A program made the translations under genes and the position numbers. This document shows positions 1 through 10,198 of a stretch of DNA of 64,000 nt, piece by piece. The stretch comes from Arachnia propionica (GTDB taxonomy: Bacteria > Actinomycetota > Actinomycetes > Propionibacteriales > Propionibacteriaceae): positions 212,662 through 276,661 of the forward strand of contig NZ_RQYT01000001.1 of NCBI RefSeq assembly GCF_003932785.1, given 5' to 3'. Each line of letters begins with the position of its first letter. Within the stretch, counting starts at the first letter, position 1. The notes under the pieces are model-generated. The model was not told the origin of the DNA, made no database searches, and saw only the letters and a list, made by a program, of their open reading frames with translations.

Positions 1-457
1 TGGCGTAGTCGAGGCGTCCGATCCGCTGCTCCGGCTCGCCCTCGAGGGCCTCCATCCGCGCCTCGATGTCACGGGTGATCTCCTCGTCGGCGTCCTTGCC
101 CCCCTCGGTGAAGACCTTGATGCCGTTGTAGAGGGCGGGGTTGTGCGACGCCGTGATGGCCATCCCGTAGGGCAGCCCCAGGTTCTTGACCGTCCACATG
201 ATGAGTGGGGTGGGGGCCTGATCCAGGCGGATGACCCGGCAGGCCACCCCCTCGCCGGCGAACACCTCGGCCGCCCACTGGGCCGCCACGTCGGACAGGA
301 AACGCCGGTCGTAGCCGATGACCAGCCCTTGTTCAGCCCTGCCCTCGTCCTTGATGCGGGACGCGAGCGCCCCGCACAACAGTGCAACGTTGCTGCGGAT
401 GAACTCATCCCCGATGATCGCTCGCCAACCGCCGGTGCCGAACCTGATACGTACCAT
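1..457 (-). CDS. Phosphoglucomutase/phosphomannomutase family protein (5' part only)
   Basis: Alpha-D-phosphohexomutase, a cytoplasmic enzyme family that interconverts hexose 1- and 6-phosphates. Only the first ~152 residues are in the window; the gene runs off the left edge. The product begins MVRIRFGTGGWRAIIG, with the family's phosphate-binding GTGG start, and carries ITASHNPALYNG with Ser104 as the expected phosphorylated catalytic serine. The ATG at 457 is preceded by AAGGAGG at good spacing. The GTGGWR form is typical of the short actinobacterial phosphohexomutase group. Whether the preferred substrate is glucose, mannose or glucosamine phosphate cannot be told from this fragment. Confidence 0.88.
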   Translation of the reverse strand, partial: MVRIRFGTGGWRAIIGDEFIRSNVALLCGALASRIKDEGRAEQGLVIGYDRRFLSDVAAQWAAEVFAGEGVACRVIRLDQAPTPLIMWTVKNLGLPYGMAITASHNPALYNGIKVFTEGGKDADEEITRDIEARMEALEGEPEQRIGRLDYA

Positions 458-554
458 CGCCCCTCCTTGTGGTCGTTCCGTTCAGCGTAGACAGGAATGA
501 GCAATCGACTGTTCAAGTGGACGAGCAAACTGCATGAAATGCGCAGTCGCGTCG

Positions 555-2153
<1,599 letters not shown>

Positions 2154-2280
2154 GACGCGGAAGTCTACCTTCGACACCTCGATTCGCCCCGTCCTCACGG
2201 TTGAGCCACAGGTGTGGAACCATGGAGGGGTGCGCGCCCCGTGGGGGGACGTCGCAGGTCCCAGGAGCTAGGAGCATCAC

Positions 2281-3462
2281 ATGGGTTTCATCAAGGCGTT
2301 CGCCGGTTCTCTCGGTGGAGTGTTCGCTGACCAGTGGCTGGACTTCATCACCGTGCCCAGCGGGGTCCCCGCCACCGCCGCCTTCTTCCCCGGGGTCAAC
2401 TCCGGGCGGAACGCAGGACGCGGTTCGAACACGAAGGGATCGGAGAACCTCATCTCCAACGGGTCGAAGATCGTGGTCCCCGAGGGATACGGCCTCATGA
2501 CCTTCCAGGACGGTCGGATGACCGGCTTCGTCGCGGAGGCCGGCGGCTTCATCTTCAACAGCGACGACCCCAACGCGAAGTCCGTGTTCGCCGACGGCGG
2601 CGTCTGGGGCTCAATCGTGAAGAACACGTGGGAGCGGTTCAAGTACGGCGGCCGCCCCGGCTCGCAGCAGCAGGTGTTCTTCGTCAACCTCAAGGAGATC
2701 CCCGACAACAAGTTCGGCACCCAGTCCGAGATCTACTGGGATGACGCCTACCTGGGTGCCCAGGTCGGGGCCGTGACCCGCGGCTCCTACACCCTCCAGA
2801 TCGTGGACCCGATCCTGTTCGTCTCCACCCTCGTTCCCGCGAACCACATCGCCAACAACGAGACCTTCGACCTGGCTGACATGGACAACCCGGTCGGCAA
2901 CCAGCTGTTCACCGAGGTCGTGGGCTCCCTCTCCGCGGCGTTCTCGAAGTACACCAACGATCCCGCCCAGGGCAACCGCATCACCCGCATCCAGCAGGAC
3001 TCCGTCGGCTTCGCCCAGTCGTTGAGCGCCGCCCTCGAGGAGAACTACCAGTGGCTCACGGGCCGCGGTATCGAGATCAAGCGGGTTGCCCTGGCCGCCA
3101 TCGAGTACGACGAGGACACCAAGGCCCTGCTCTCCGACGTCAAGCGTGCCGATGCGCTGCGCGGGGACCGTGGCGGTTCGTTCCTCCAGCAGTCGGTGGC
3201 CCGCGGCATCCAGGCCGCAGGCGAGAACGGCGGCACCGGCGGCATCGTGGGCATGGGCATGGGGGTCCCGATGATGGGCGGCGTGCTGGGTGGATTCCCG
3301 CAGCAGGGGCAGCAACCGCAACAGGGCGCACCAGCCCCGCAGGCGGCCCCCGCCGAGGAGGATCCCGTCGCCAAGCTCAAGCAGATGAAGGAACTCCTCG
3401 ACGCCGGGGTCGTCACGCAGGAGGAGTTCGACGCGCTGAAGAAGCGCCTGCTCGGTCTGTGA
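2281..3462 (+). CDS. SPFH-domain protein with C-terminal SHOCT motif (YdjI-like)
   Basis: A 393-residue SPFH (stomatin/prohibitin/flotillin-like) protein of the YdjI/virion-core type. The SPFH body spans about residues 40-300. A Gly/Met-rich stretch and a Gln/Pro/Ala linker follow (residues ~315-360), then a SHOCT-like tail (DPVAKLKQMKELLDAGVVTQ) typical of small oligomerisation modules. There is no obvious signal peptide or transmembrane helix. GGAGCTAGGAG precedes the ATG. The next gene, a zinc-ribbon membrane protein, starts 22 bp downstream. In Bacillus subtilis an SPFH protein and a zinc-ribbon membrane protein (YdjI/YdjG) form a membrane complex tied to PspA and the envelope stress response. 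A similar membrane-organising role here is inference. Confidence 0.85.
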   Translation: MGFIKAFAGSLGGVFADQWLDFITVPSGVPATAAFFPGVNSGRNAGRGSNTKGSENLISNGSKIVVPEGYGLMTFQDGRMTGFVAEAGGFIFNSDDPNAKSVFADGGVWGSIVKNTWERFKYGGRPGSQQQVFFVNLKEIPDNKFGTQSEIYWDDAYLGAQVGAVTRGSYTLQIVDPILFVSTLVPANHIANNETFDLADMDNPVGNQLFTEVVGSLSAAFSKYTNDPAQGNRITRIQQDSVGFAQSLSAALEENYQWLTGRGIEIKRVALAAIEYDEDTKALLSDVKRADALRGDRGGSFLQQSVARGIQAAGENGGTGGIVGMGMGVPMMGGVLGGFPQQGQQPQQGAPAPQAAPAEEDPVAKLKQMKELLDAGVVTQEEFDALKKRLLGL

Positions 3463-3484
3463 CCGGCGACGGACGTACCTGACC

Positions 3485-4747
3485 ATGAACCAGCCCGGCT
3501 TCACCCCACCTCCGGGGGACTGGCCACCACCGAACCAGCCCCCGGGGGTGCCCCCCACCCCGCCCCCGGGCCCCGAGGGGCCCGACATCATCGAGCTCTC
3601 GGAGAACCGTGGCTCCCAGGGCGGCGCGATCAAGTGTGCGACGTGTGGTTCCTCCGACATCCGCTACGTCATCGCCCACCGCTCCTTGGTCTGTGCGAAC
3701 TGCCGCTCCCAGTGGAACGAGCCACGCATCGAGGACGAGGTGGACCTCACCGGGGGCATCCGCGATCTGCGCGGCGTCGACCTGACCCGCACCGCCCAGG
3801 ACCTCGTCGCCGACCAGGCCACGATGACCTTCAAGTGTTCCGGTTGCGGCGCGGAGGTCGTCATCAACACCGCCGAGACGGGGCAGGTCCGGTGCCACTG
3901 GTGCCGCACCTACCTGTCGGCGGGGTCGCAGGTCGCCAACGGAGCGGTCCCGGACGCGATCCTGCCCTTCCTGGTTCCGCAGGAGCACGCCGTCGAGATC
4001 ATCCGTGGGTTCGTGAACGAGCGGAAGTTCTACGCCCACCCGCGGTTCAAGCGTGAGTTCGCGCCGGAGAACGTCGTCGGGGTGTACCTGCCGTACTTCG
4101 TCTTCGACGGCCATGCCTCCGGTGCGGTGACCGGCGAGGGCGAGATCCTGACGCGACGCTGGACCGAGAAACAGGGCGAGAACACCTACGTCACCTACTA
4201 CGCCGCGGACGTCTACAGTGTCGGTCGTTCCTTCGACCTCAACGTCGACGACCTGTTGTTGGAGTCGAATGCGGAGCGGGCCAACATGTCTGATCCGTCG
4301 CAGACCAACAACATCATCAACGCGATCCTGCCGTTCGACGTCAAATCAGCCCTGCGCTACAACCCGAACTACCTCCGGGGATTCACCAGCGAGACCCGCG
4401 ACGTCAACGTCTCGGAACTCAACGGGGTCGTCAACGACAAGTTGCTGAGCATCACCCGGGCCAAGGCAGACCAGATGACCAGGCAGTACAACCGGGGGGT
4501 GCGGTGGGACACCGAGCACGTCAACCTCCACGGGTCGCGCTGGGTGACGGCCTACCTGCCGATCTGGCTGTACTCGTACTACCAGAAGGACAAGGGGCTG
4601 AAGCACTTCGTCGCGGTCAACGGCCAGAACGGCAACGTCATGGGTTCGGTCCCGATCAACATGCCGGTGCTGATCCTGATGACCCTCCTGGTCTTCGCGG
4701 TGGGGACCGCCATCGGTGTCACGTTGTTCGTGTTGATGATGTCGTGA
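3485..4747 (+). CDS. Zinc-ribbon membrane protein (YdjG-like)
   Basis: A 420-residue protein. Its Pro-rich N terminus (residues 1-30) leads into two zinc ribbons: CATCG...CANCR (about residues 45-68) and CSGCG...CHWC (about residues 119-140). The middle domain is soluble and rich in aromatic residues. A hydrophobic helix at the extreme C terminus (starting near PVLILMTLLVFAVG) anchors it in the membrane, with most of the protein on the cytoplasmic side because metal ribbons usually fold there. Four CxxC knuckles are visible and complete. It is probably co-transcribed with the SPFH gene before it and the small gene after it, and is likely their membrane partner. Confidence 0.8.
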   Translation: MNQPGFTPPPGDWPPPNQPPGVPPTPPPGPEGPDIIELSENRGSQGGAIKCATCGSSDIRYVIAHRSLVCANCRSQWNEPRIEDEVDLTGGIRDLRGVDLTRTAQDLVADQATMTFKCSGCGAEVVINTAETGQVRCHWCRTYLSAGSQVANGAVPDAILPFLVPQEHAVEIIRGFVNERKFYAHPRFKREFAPENVVGVYLPYFVFDGHASGAVTGEGEILTRRWTEKQGENTYVTYYAADVYSVGRSFDLNVDDLLLESNAERANMSDPSQTNNIINAILPFDVKSALRYNPNYLRGFTSETRDVNVSELNGVVNDKLLSITRAKADQMTRQYNRGVRWDTEHVNLHGSRWVTAYLPIWLYSYYQKDKGLKHFVAVNGQNGNVMGSVPINMPVLILMTLLVFAVGTAIGVTLFVLMMS

Positions 4748-4757
4748 GGAGTGCACC

Positions 4758-5060
4758 ATGATTCCGTTGCAGCTGATGATCCTCATCGAGAGCGACGTGG
4801 ACCCGCGTCTCTTCGCGCTGGCCCTCGGGCCGGTGTCGGCGGTGATGTTCTTCACCTACATCTACCGCCGCTACCGCAACACCGACAAGTCGTACCAGTT
4901 CGAGAGCCGCACCCGGATCGAGCTGGAGAACATCGTCCAGCACGACGAGTACTCCCGGCACATCAGTCGCACCCGTAACAGTTCGGTGGAAGGGCGCCAG
5001 CTGTCAGCCAACCCCAGGCAGCGGCTCACCGCCCGCGGCAGGTTCGGTTGGTTCTCCTGA
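4758..5060 (+). CDS. Small hypothetical membrane-associated protein
   Basis: A 100-residue protein I do not recognise. It has one hydrophobic segment at about residues 18-36 (FALALGPVSAVMFFTYIYRR), followed by a basic stop-transfer stretch and a charged C-terminal half rich in Arg, Ser and Asn. It starts 10 bp after the zinc-ribbon gene, with GAGGAG upstream of ATG 4758, so it is probably the third gene of the SPFH operon. Its last 57 bp overlap the 3' end of the convergent gene on the other strand. No function is proposed beyond being a likely component of the same membrane complex. Confidence 0.6.
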   Translation: MIPLQLMILIESDVDPRLFALALGPVSAVMFFTYIYRRYRNTDKSYQFESRTRIELENIVQHDEYSRHISRTRNSSVEGRQLSANPRQRLTARGRFGWFS

Positions 5061-5861
5061 CCGGGGATCCCGGAGCCAGATGGTGACGTCGGGCCCCCAC
5101 CCGGCCAGGGTCGTGCCCCCTCCCAGGCAGGGAATCGGAGCGTAGGCACAGTCGAGGTAGCCCAGCTGGGTGACGTGGACGGCGTCGTGGGTGCGAGCCA
5201 CCCTCGCCCAGTCCGGTTCGACGACCCGGTGCCCGGCGAACCACTCCCCCAGGAGGCTGTCCCCGCCCTCCGGGAACCACCACGGCTGCGCCTCGACCAG
5301 CTGCACCCAGTCCTTGGCCGAGGCCACCTCGAAGACTCTCGGGGCGAAACCCATCTGAACCGGCCGCCACGGCACCTCCTGGTCGAGCAGGTGCCACGGG
5401 TCGAAGAAGGCGTCCTCCGCTCCCCAGAACTCCACGGCCGGTGCGCCGTACCACGGCCCGCTCGTCGTCCTCAGGCACATCCGATACGGCGGGGCCTCAC
5501 CCGCAGCGGCGGCTGGGACCTGGTGGACGGGTGTGGTCCACCAGCGGGAGTTCACGGCGTCCTGCCCCACTGGATGATGCTGCGTCTGTCGGAACTCCTT
5601 GCGCGGCCCCGTGGCCAGCTCCACCTGGGAGGCGGGCTGGAAGGGGCGCGACCATGCCCGCCGAACTGGTTCGGGTACCACCTCATCGACCGACAGCTGC
5701 GGCCAGGCCCAAGGGTCGAAGGGTTCCGGCCCCATGGGCGGCAGCTCCTCCACCATGACCTCGCCCAAGGCCTCCTGCCACCGCTGGATCTCAACCCCTT
5801 GGACCCGTTCGGCCGCAAGCATCGCCAACAGCGGGCGAGGGAACAGGTCATCCGTCGCCAA
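5004..5861 (-). CDS. Hypothetical protein, Trp/Pro-rich
   Basis: A 285-residue soluble protein with no signal peptide or membrane helix and no motif I can name. It is unusually rich in Trp and Pro throughout (for example DPWAWPQLSVDEV and EAQPWWFPEGGDS), suggesting a small globular binding domain, not an enzyme of a common family. The frame is closed and shows normal high-GC third-position bias. Its 3' end overlaps the convergent small membrane-protein gene by 57 bp. The hydrolase gene upstream on the same strand ends 39 bp before its start. It is probably an actinobacterial protein of restricted distribution. Confidence 0.55.
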   Translation of the reverse strand: MATDDLFPRPLLAMLAAERVQGVEIQRWQEALGEVMVEELPPMGPEPFDPWAWPQLSVDEVVPEPVRRAWSRPFQPASQVELATGPRKEFRQTQHHPVGQDAVNSRWWTTPVHQVPAAAAGEAPPYRMCLRTTSGPWYGAPAVEFWGAEDAFFDPWHLLDQEVPWRPVQMGFAPRVFEVASAKDWVQLVEAQPWWFPEGGDSLLGEWFAGHRVVEPDWARVARTHDAVHVTQLGYLDCAYAPIPCLGGGTTLAGWGPDVTIWLRDPRSGEPTEPAAGGEPLPGVG

Positions 5862-5899
5862 GGCGCACCCGTTCCTGATCGTCGCTCAGGGTCGGATCC

Positions 5900-6727
5900 T
5901 CATCCCTCGATCTGGTCCATGAAGTCGAGGACGGCCCGGTTCCACTGGTCGGCGTGGGAGACGTTGACCCCGTGGGGTCCGGACTCGATGACGACGAGTT
6001 TCGACTGCGGCGCGTACTCCACCATGCGGGCGCTGGACTTGGCCAGGGGGACGTTCTGGTCGCCGTCGCCGTGGATGACCAGCAGCGGCACGTCGATGCG
6101 CATGCAGTCGTCGCGCAGGTCCGTGGCCCAGCTCATGACGCAGGCACTCGCGGCGTGCGGGTCCGACTGGCGGGCGATGGCCACGGCCCCGGCCAGGGTG
6201 TCGGCGTCGACGGTGAGTCCCTCGGAGTTGCTGAAGAACCAGGTGCAGAACTGCTCGACGAAACCGTGATGGTCCGCCGTGACCGAGTCGGCGATGCCCT
6301 GGAAACCGTCGAGCGGCATCGCCCCGTCGGGGTTGTCCTCGGTGATGCACAGCGCCGGGCAGATCGAGCCGGACAGGATGGCGCCGGCGACCCGCCCCGA
6401 GCCCCGGGTGGCGAGGTAACGGGCCACCTCTCCCCCACCCATGGAGAAGCCGAGCAGCACCGCTGACCTCAGGTCGAGGCCGCTCATGACCGCGTCGAGA
6501 TCCTCGGCGAGGGTGGTGTAGGAGTAGTCCCCCTGCGGCTTGTCGGACCGGCCGAAGCCTCGGCGGTCATAGGCGATGACCCGGTAGCCCGCGTCGGCGA
6601 AGACCTTCGCGTTCGCCTCGAAGGCGGCCCCCGACAGCGGCCAGCCGTGGATGAGCACGAGCGGCCGTCCGGTGCCGGTGTCGGTGTAGTGGAGCGAGAC
6701 CCCGTCGGGGGTGGTCAGTTTCGGCAT
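5900..6727 (-). CDS. Alpha/beta hydrolase (non-haem chloroperoxidase/esterase type)
   Basis: A 275-residue cytoplasmic alpha/beta hydrolase. The oxyanion-hole motif LIHGWPLSG is near residue 25. The nucleophile elbow GFSMGGG puts the catalytic Ser at 95. HGDGDQNVP holds the likely acid and SGPHGVN the histidine. GFSMGGGEV together with YDRRGFGRSDKP is the pattern of cofactor-free haloperoxidases/esterases of the non-haem chloroperoxidase family. The start is taken as the second of two adjacent ATGs because GGAGG sits 5 nt before it; the first ATG would be only 2 nt away. The substrate is unknown; the peroxidase label reflects family naming, not proven activity. Confidence 0.85.
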   Translation of the reverse strand: MPKLTTPDGVSLHYTDTGTGRPLVLIHGWPLSGAAFEANAKVFADAGYRVIAYDRRGFGRSDKPQGDYSYTTLAEDLDAVMSGLDLRSAVLLGFSMGGGEVARYLATRGSGRVAGAILSGSICPALCITEDNPDGAMPLDGFQGIADSVTADHHGFVEQFCTWFFSNSEGLTVDADTLAGAVAIARQSDPHAASACVMSWATDLRDDCMRIDVPLLVIHGDGDQNVPLAKSSARMVEYAPQSKLVVIESGPHGVNVSHADQWNRAVLDFMDQIEG

Positions 6728-6787
6728 CATTGCCTCCGTATCGTTGCTGGCAGGAGCCAGATTACCGTGAGAGCGCACCCGATGGGG

Positions 6788-8077
6788 TCACTGGTAGGCG
6801 GCCCTGCTGACGACGAAGCTGCCGGGTTTGGCGAATTCACGGTTCAGGTAGTCCTGATAGGTCCCGGGCGCGATGAACCCGCTGGTGTTCAGGATGTCGC
6901 TGCCCGTCCTGCCGATCACCGTGTCGGCGAGGAGCACGCAGTTGGTGCTCAACACGAAGTAGGTCCTGAACCTGCCCGAGCGGAACTTGAACATCTGTGC
7001 CCCGGTCTGCGCCACCAGGTCGTGGGCGTAGGTCTCCTTCCCCGGCTCCACCGGCGTGGGTGCCCAGGGAAGGGTCATCTCCCGGATCGAGTCGAGCTGG
7101 TCCTCCACCGCGGCACGCTGCGCCTCGTCGAGGACGATCCCGTAGCCGAACAGGGTCTTCCCGCTCACCCGCTTGCAGAACTCGATGTAGCTGTCCCGTT
7201 CCACCGTGAACAGCACCCCGTCGCCCATCATCCCGAACATGCGGCTCGAGTGGTCGTCGTAGTTCCCGTAGGACCAGACGGCGCCACGGTAGGCCAGGTC
7301 CACGTGTCCGACCGCCCCGAACCCGGACTCGGTCACGTGGATGAACACCTCGAGATCCGGGGTCACGTCCTCCCGGGTCGGGGCATGACGCTGCACCCGG
7401 GGCGCGCCCTCCGCGACGGGGTCCTCCTCGTCGCCCGCCAGCAGCTCGTTGAGCTTCCGCAGCGCCGTGCGCGGCACGAGTGCCGCCACGACGATGGGGA
7501 GCGAGACCCGGTTCCTCCTCCCCCGCCTCCGCGCCTCGAACTCGTGGTCGAAGGTGATGGCGTCACGCAGGTCCGTCACACCACGCATGACGAGGTAGAG
7601 CCCCAGCAACGACAGCTGGAGGTTCGTCCCCGCGACCGGGGAGAGCAGCGTCCCCACCCCCAGCACCGTGAGCCAGCAGGTGTTGAACAGGTAACGCCAT
7701 CGCGGCCTGACCCGGTTGTCGCGGTGGATGAACCAGGTGACCCCGTTGATGAAGGCCATGAGCAGCTCATAGATTCCCAGCAGCACCACGAGCAGGTGGA
7801 CCGGGATGGCGGAGAGGAACTCCAACCCGCCCAGCACCACCACGACGGCGATCCGGATCAGCGGCCCCCACACCGACCCCTCACCCCGGCGACGACCGAC
7901 CAGCCGCAGCACGACGTCGACGACGGAGGACAGCAGGAGGTACAGGAGGAACAGCCTGACGACCAACTCGGCGAGGGTCGTCGTGAAGAGCATCAACAAC
8001 GCCCCGACGGTGATGGAGAGGACTCCGCGCCAGAGGAAAACCCTCGCTGTGGTCGCGGTACCGGATGGCGACGGCAT
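6788..8077 (-). CDS. Membrane protein with N-terminal HdeD-like helices and C-terminal papain-like domain
   Basis: A 429-residue two-part protein. Residues ~10-175 contain five to six hydrophobic helices in an HdeD-like arrangement. A short basic linker (EARRRGRRNR) follows, then a soluble C-terminal domain from about residue 225. In that domain GHVDLAYRG (histidine) precedes STNCVLLAD (cysteine). The His-before-Cys order fits circularly permuted papain-like (NlpC/P60- or DUF4105-like) hydrolases. Catalytic competence and substrate (lipid or peptide amide) are inference. ATG 8077 is chosen because GGAGG lies upstream; a GTG 33 bp earlier is the alternative. The gene sits between the hydrolase gene and the suf operon, in the same direction. 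Confidence 0.6.
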   Translation of the reverse strand: MPSPSGTATTARVFLWRGVLSITVGALLMLFTTTLAELVVRLFLLYLLLSSVVDVVLRLVGRRRGEGSVWGPLIRIAVVVVLGGLEFLSAIPVHLLVVLLGIYELLMAFINGVTWFIHRDNRVRPRWRYLFNTCWLTVLGVGTLLSPVAGTNLQLSLLGLYLVMRGVTDLRDAITFDHEFEARRRGRRNRVSLPIVVAALVPRTALRKLNELLAGDEEDPVAEGAPRVQRHAPTREDVTPDLEVFIHVTESGFGAVGHVDLAYRGAVWSYGNYDDHSSRMFGMMGDGVLFTVERDSYIEFCKRVSGKTLFGYGIVLDEAQRAAVEDQLDSIREMTLPWAPTPVEPGKETYAHDLVAQTGAQMFKFRSGRFRTYFVLSTNCVLLADTVIGRTGSDILNTSGFIAPGTYQDYLNREFAKPGSFVVSRAAYQ

Positions 8078-8128
8078 GGGCCCCACACCTCCTCCACTCG
8101 GGCACCCCACGGTGCCCGGCAGGACAGG

Positions 8129-8509
8129 TCAGAGATTGTAGCCGATGGCGCGCAGCTGCTCCCGGCCGTCGTCGGTGATCATCTCCAGGGTCCACGGCGG
8201 CAGCCACACCCAGTTGATGGTCACGGAGGTGGCGAGCCCGTCGAGGACGTAACGGGTGTCGTACTCGATGCGGTCGGTCATCGGGCAGGTCGGCGACGTG
8301 AGGGTCATGTCGAGGGTGACGTTGCCCTCCTCGTCGATGGTGACGCCGTAGAGGAGGCCCAGGTCGACCACGTTGACCATGAGCTCCGGATCCACGACGT
8401 CCTTCATGGCCTCCTCGATCTCCTCCTCCGTCGGGAGGGCGCGGGGGGCGTCGTCGTCGGGCAGCTCGTCCTTGACGAGATCGGATGGGCGGGGTTCCGG
8501 TGTGTACAT
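8129..8509 (-). CDS. sufT: SufT-like Fe-S assembly factor (DUF59/MIP18 family)
   Basis: A 126-residue DUF59/MIP18-family protein, implicated in maturation or transfer of Fe-S clusters under high demand. After a short acidic N terminus the domain reads EAMKDVVDPELMVNVVDLGL, the usual DPE...DLGL start of the family, followed by LTSPTCPMTDRIE with the conserved cysteine near residue 80. It is the last gene of the suf operon. The sufU stop codon and this ATG share one base (TGATG), so translation is probably coupled. AAGGAGAA upstream lies within sufU. This end-of-suf position is common in actinobacteria. Confidence 0.9.
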   Translation of the reverse strand: MYTPEPRPSDLVKDELPDDDAPRALPTEEEIEEAMKDVVDPELMVNVVDLGLLYGVTIDEEGNVTLDMTLTSPTCPMTDRIEYDTRYVLDGLATSVTINWVWLPPWTLEMITDDGREQLRAIGYNL

Positions 8510-8949
8510 CAGTTCTCCTTGGAGGCCTGGGCGACGGCGTCCCTGAGGGCCGACCAGGCGAGCAGGGCGCACTTGACGCGCGCCGGGAACTTCGAGACGC
8601 CGGCGAAGGCGATGGCGTCCTCGAAACGGTCCTCGTCGGGGGTGATGGTCCCCTTGGAGTGCATCATCTCCAGGAACTCGTCGTAGAGACCGGAGAAGTG
8701 GTCGACGTCCTTGCCGATGACGAGGTCGCCGAGGATGGAGGTGGAGGCCTGCGAGATGGAGCAGCCCTCCCCGTCGTACGAGACATCCGCGATGGTCTCG
8801 CCGTCGAGATGCAGCCTGAGGGTCAGCTCGTCCCCGCAGGACGGGTTGACGTGGTGGACCTCGACCTCGTAGGGCTCGCGGAGCCCGCTGTGGTGCTTCT
8901 CCCGGTAGTGGTCGAGGATGATGGTCTGGTAGAGCTCGTCGAGGTTCAT
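8509..8949 (-). CDS. sufU: SufU Fe-S cluster assembly / sulfur-transfer protein
   Basis: A 146-residue SufU (IscU-like) protein. In Gram-positive bacteria SufU is mainly a zinc-dependent sulfur acceptor that activates SufS and passes sulfur to SufBCD. The three conserved cysteines are visible at Cys38 (NPSCGDE), Cys63 (GEGCSIS) and Cys127 (VKCALL), and Asp40 completes the metal site. The ~20-residue insertion between the second and third Cys that separates SufU from IscU is present (KDVDHFSGLYDEFLEMMHSK region). The start ATG overlaps the sufS stop in an ATGA junction. Confidence 0.93.
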   Translation of the reverse strand: MNLDELYQTIILDHYREKHHSGLREPYEVEVHHVNPSCGDELTLRLHLDGETIADVSYDGEGCSISQASTSILGDLVIGKDVDHFSGLYDEFLEMMHSKGTITPDEDRFEDAIAFAGVSKFPARVKCALLAWSALRDAVAQASKEN

Positions 8950-10175
8950 CGCGCTCCGAAGTAGTTCCTGGTGAACACGAGGGCGTCCGCGAGGGCGTCG
9001 ATCTCCTCGCGGGTGGTGTGGACGTGGGCCGAGGCGCGGGTGGAGCTCTGCGCCCCGAGCCTGCGGTGCAGGGGCCGGGCGCAGTGGTGCCCGCCCCGGA
9101 TCGCGATGCCGCGCGAGTCCAGCACCTGCATCACGTCGTGGGGGTGGATCCCCTCGAGGTTGAAGGAGCAGGCGCTGCCCCGCTCGACGGCCTCGGTGGG
9201 GCCGAGCAGCCTCAACCCGTCGATCGAGGTGAGCCGGTCGAGCATGTGGGCGGTGATCTCCTGCTCGTGGGCCGCGATCTCCGCCATGCCCACACCCTGC
9301 AGCCACCTCACGGCCGCCCCGAGTCCGACCGCCTGGGCGATGGGAGGGGTGCCCGCCTCGAACCGGTGGGGTGGATCGGCGTAGGTGGAGCGCTCCATCT
9401 CCACCACCTCGATCATCTCCCCGCCGCCGAGGAACGGCGGCAGGTTCTCCAGCAGCTCCATCCGGCCCCACAGCACACCAATCCCGGTCGGCCCGCACAT
9501 CTTGTGCCCGGTGAAGGCCACCAGGTCGGCCCCGAGCGCGGCCACGTCGAGGGGCTCGTGGGGCGCCGACTGCGAGGCGTCGACCACCATGACCGCGCCG
9601 ACGGCGTGGGCTCGGGAGGCGATCTCCGCTACGGGGTTGCGGGTGCCCAGCACGTTGCTCACGTGGGTGATCGAGACCACCTTGGTGCGTTCGTTGATGA
9701 GTTCGGGGTCGCCGTCCAGGTCGAGCCTGCCCTCGTCGGTGACGTCGAACCAGCGGAGCCTCGCCCCGGTCCGTTCGCACACCAGCTGCCACGGCACGAT
9801 GTTCGAGTGGTGCTCCATGACGGAGATCACCACCTCGTCGCCCTCCCGCAGGCGGGAGCCGAGGGTGTTCGCGGCCAGGTTGAGGGCCTCGGAGGCGTTC
9901 TTCGTGAACACGACCTCCTCCGGGCGCCTGGCCCCGATGAACGCCGCGATCGCGGCCCGGGCCCCCTCGTACGCCTCCGTCGCCTCGGCCCCGAGCAGAT
10001 GCATGGCGCGGGCGACGTTGGCGTTGTGCATGAGGTAGTGCTCACTGATCGCCTCGACGACGGCGCGCGGCTTCTGCGAGGTGTTGGCCGAGTCGAGGTA
10101 GACGAGCGGATGGTCACCGACGGTGCGGCTGAGCACCGGGAACTGCTCCCGGATCGCATACACGTCGAAACCCAT
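8946..10175 (-). CDS. sufS: Cysteine desulfurase SufS
   Basis: A 409-residue PLP-dependent group II cysteine desulfurase supplying persulfide sulfur to SufU/SufBCD. Lys225 in TGHKMCGPTG is the expected PLP Schiff-base lysine; EHHSNIVPW and DASQSAPH are cofactor-binding segments. The active-site cysteine is Cys365 in RGGHHCARPLH. This short-loop RxGHHC form identifies SufS/CsdA-type enzymes, not IscS/NifS. The start is the ATG at 10175, preceded by GAGGTGAGG; a GTG three codons upstream is possible. It lies 23 bp after sufC. Confidence 0.95.
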   Translation of the reverse strand: MGFDVYAIREQFPVLSRTVGDHPLVYLDSANTSQKPRAVVEAISEHYLMHNANVARAMHLLGAEATEAYEGARAAIAAFIGARRPEEVVFTKNASEALNLAANTLGSRLREGDEVVISVMEHHSNIVPWQLVCERTGARLRWFDVTDEGRLDLDGDPELINERTKVVSITHVSNVLGTRNPVAEIASRAHAVGAVMVVDASQSAPHEPLDVAALGADLVAFTGHKMCGPTGIGVLWGRMELLENLPPFLGGGEMIEVVEMERSTYADPPHRFEAGTPPIAQAVGLGAAVRWLQGVGMAEIAAHEQEITAHMLDRLTSIDGLRLLGPTEAVERGSACSFNLEGIHPHDVMQVLDSRGIAIRGGHHCARPLHRRLGAQSSTRASAHVHTTREEIDALADALVFTRNYFGAR

Positions 10176-10198
10176 CGTCCTCACCTCGTCCTCGGTGT

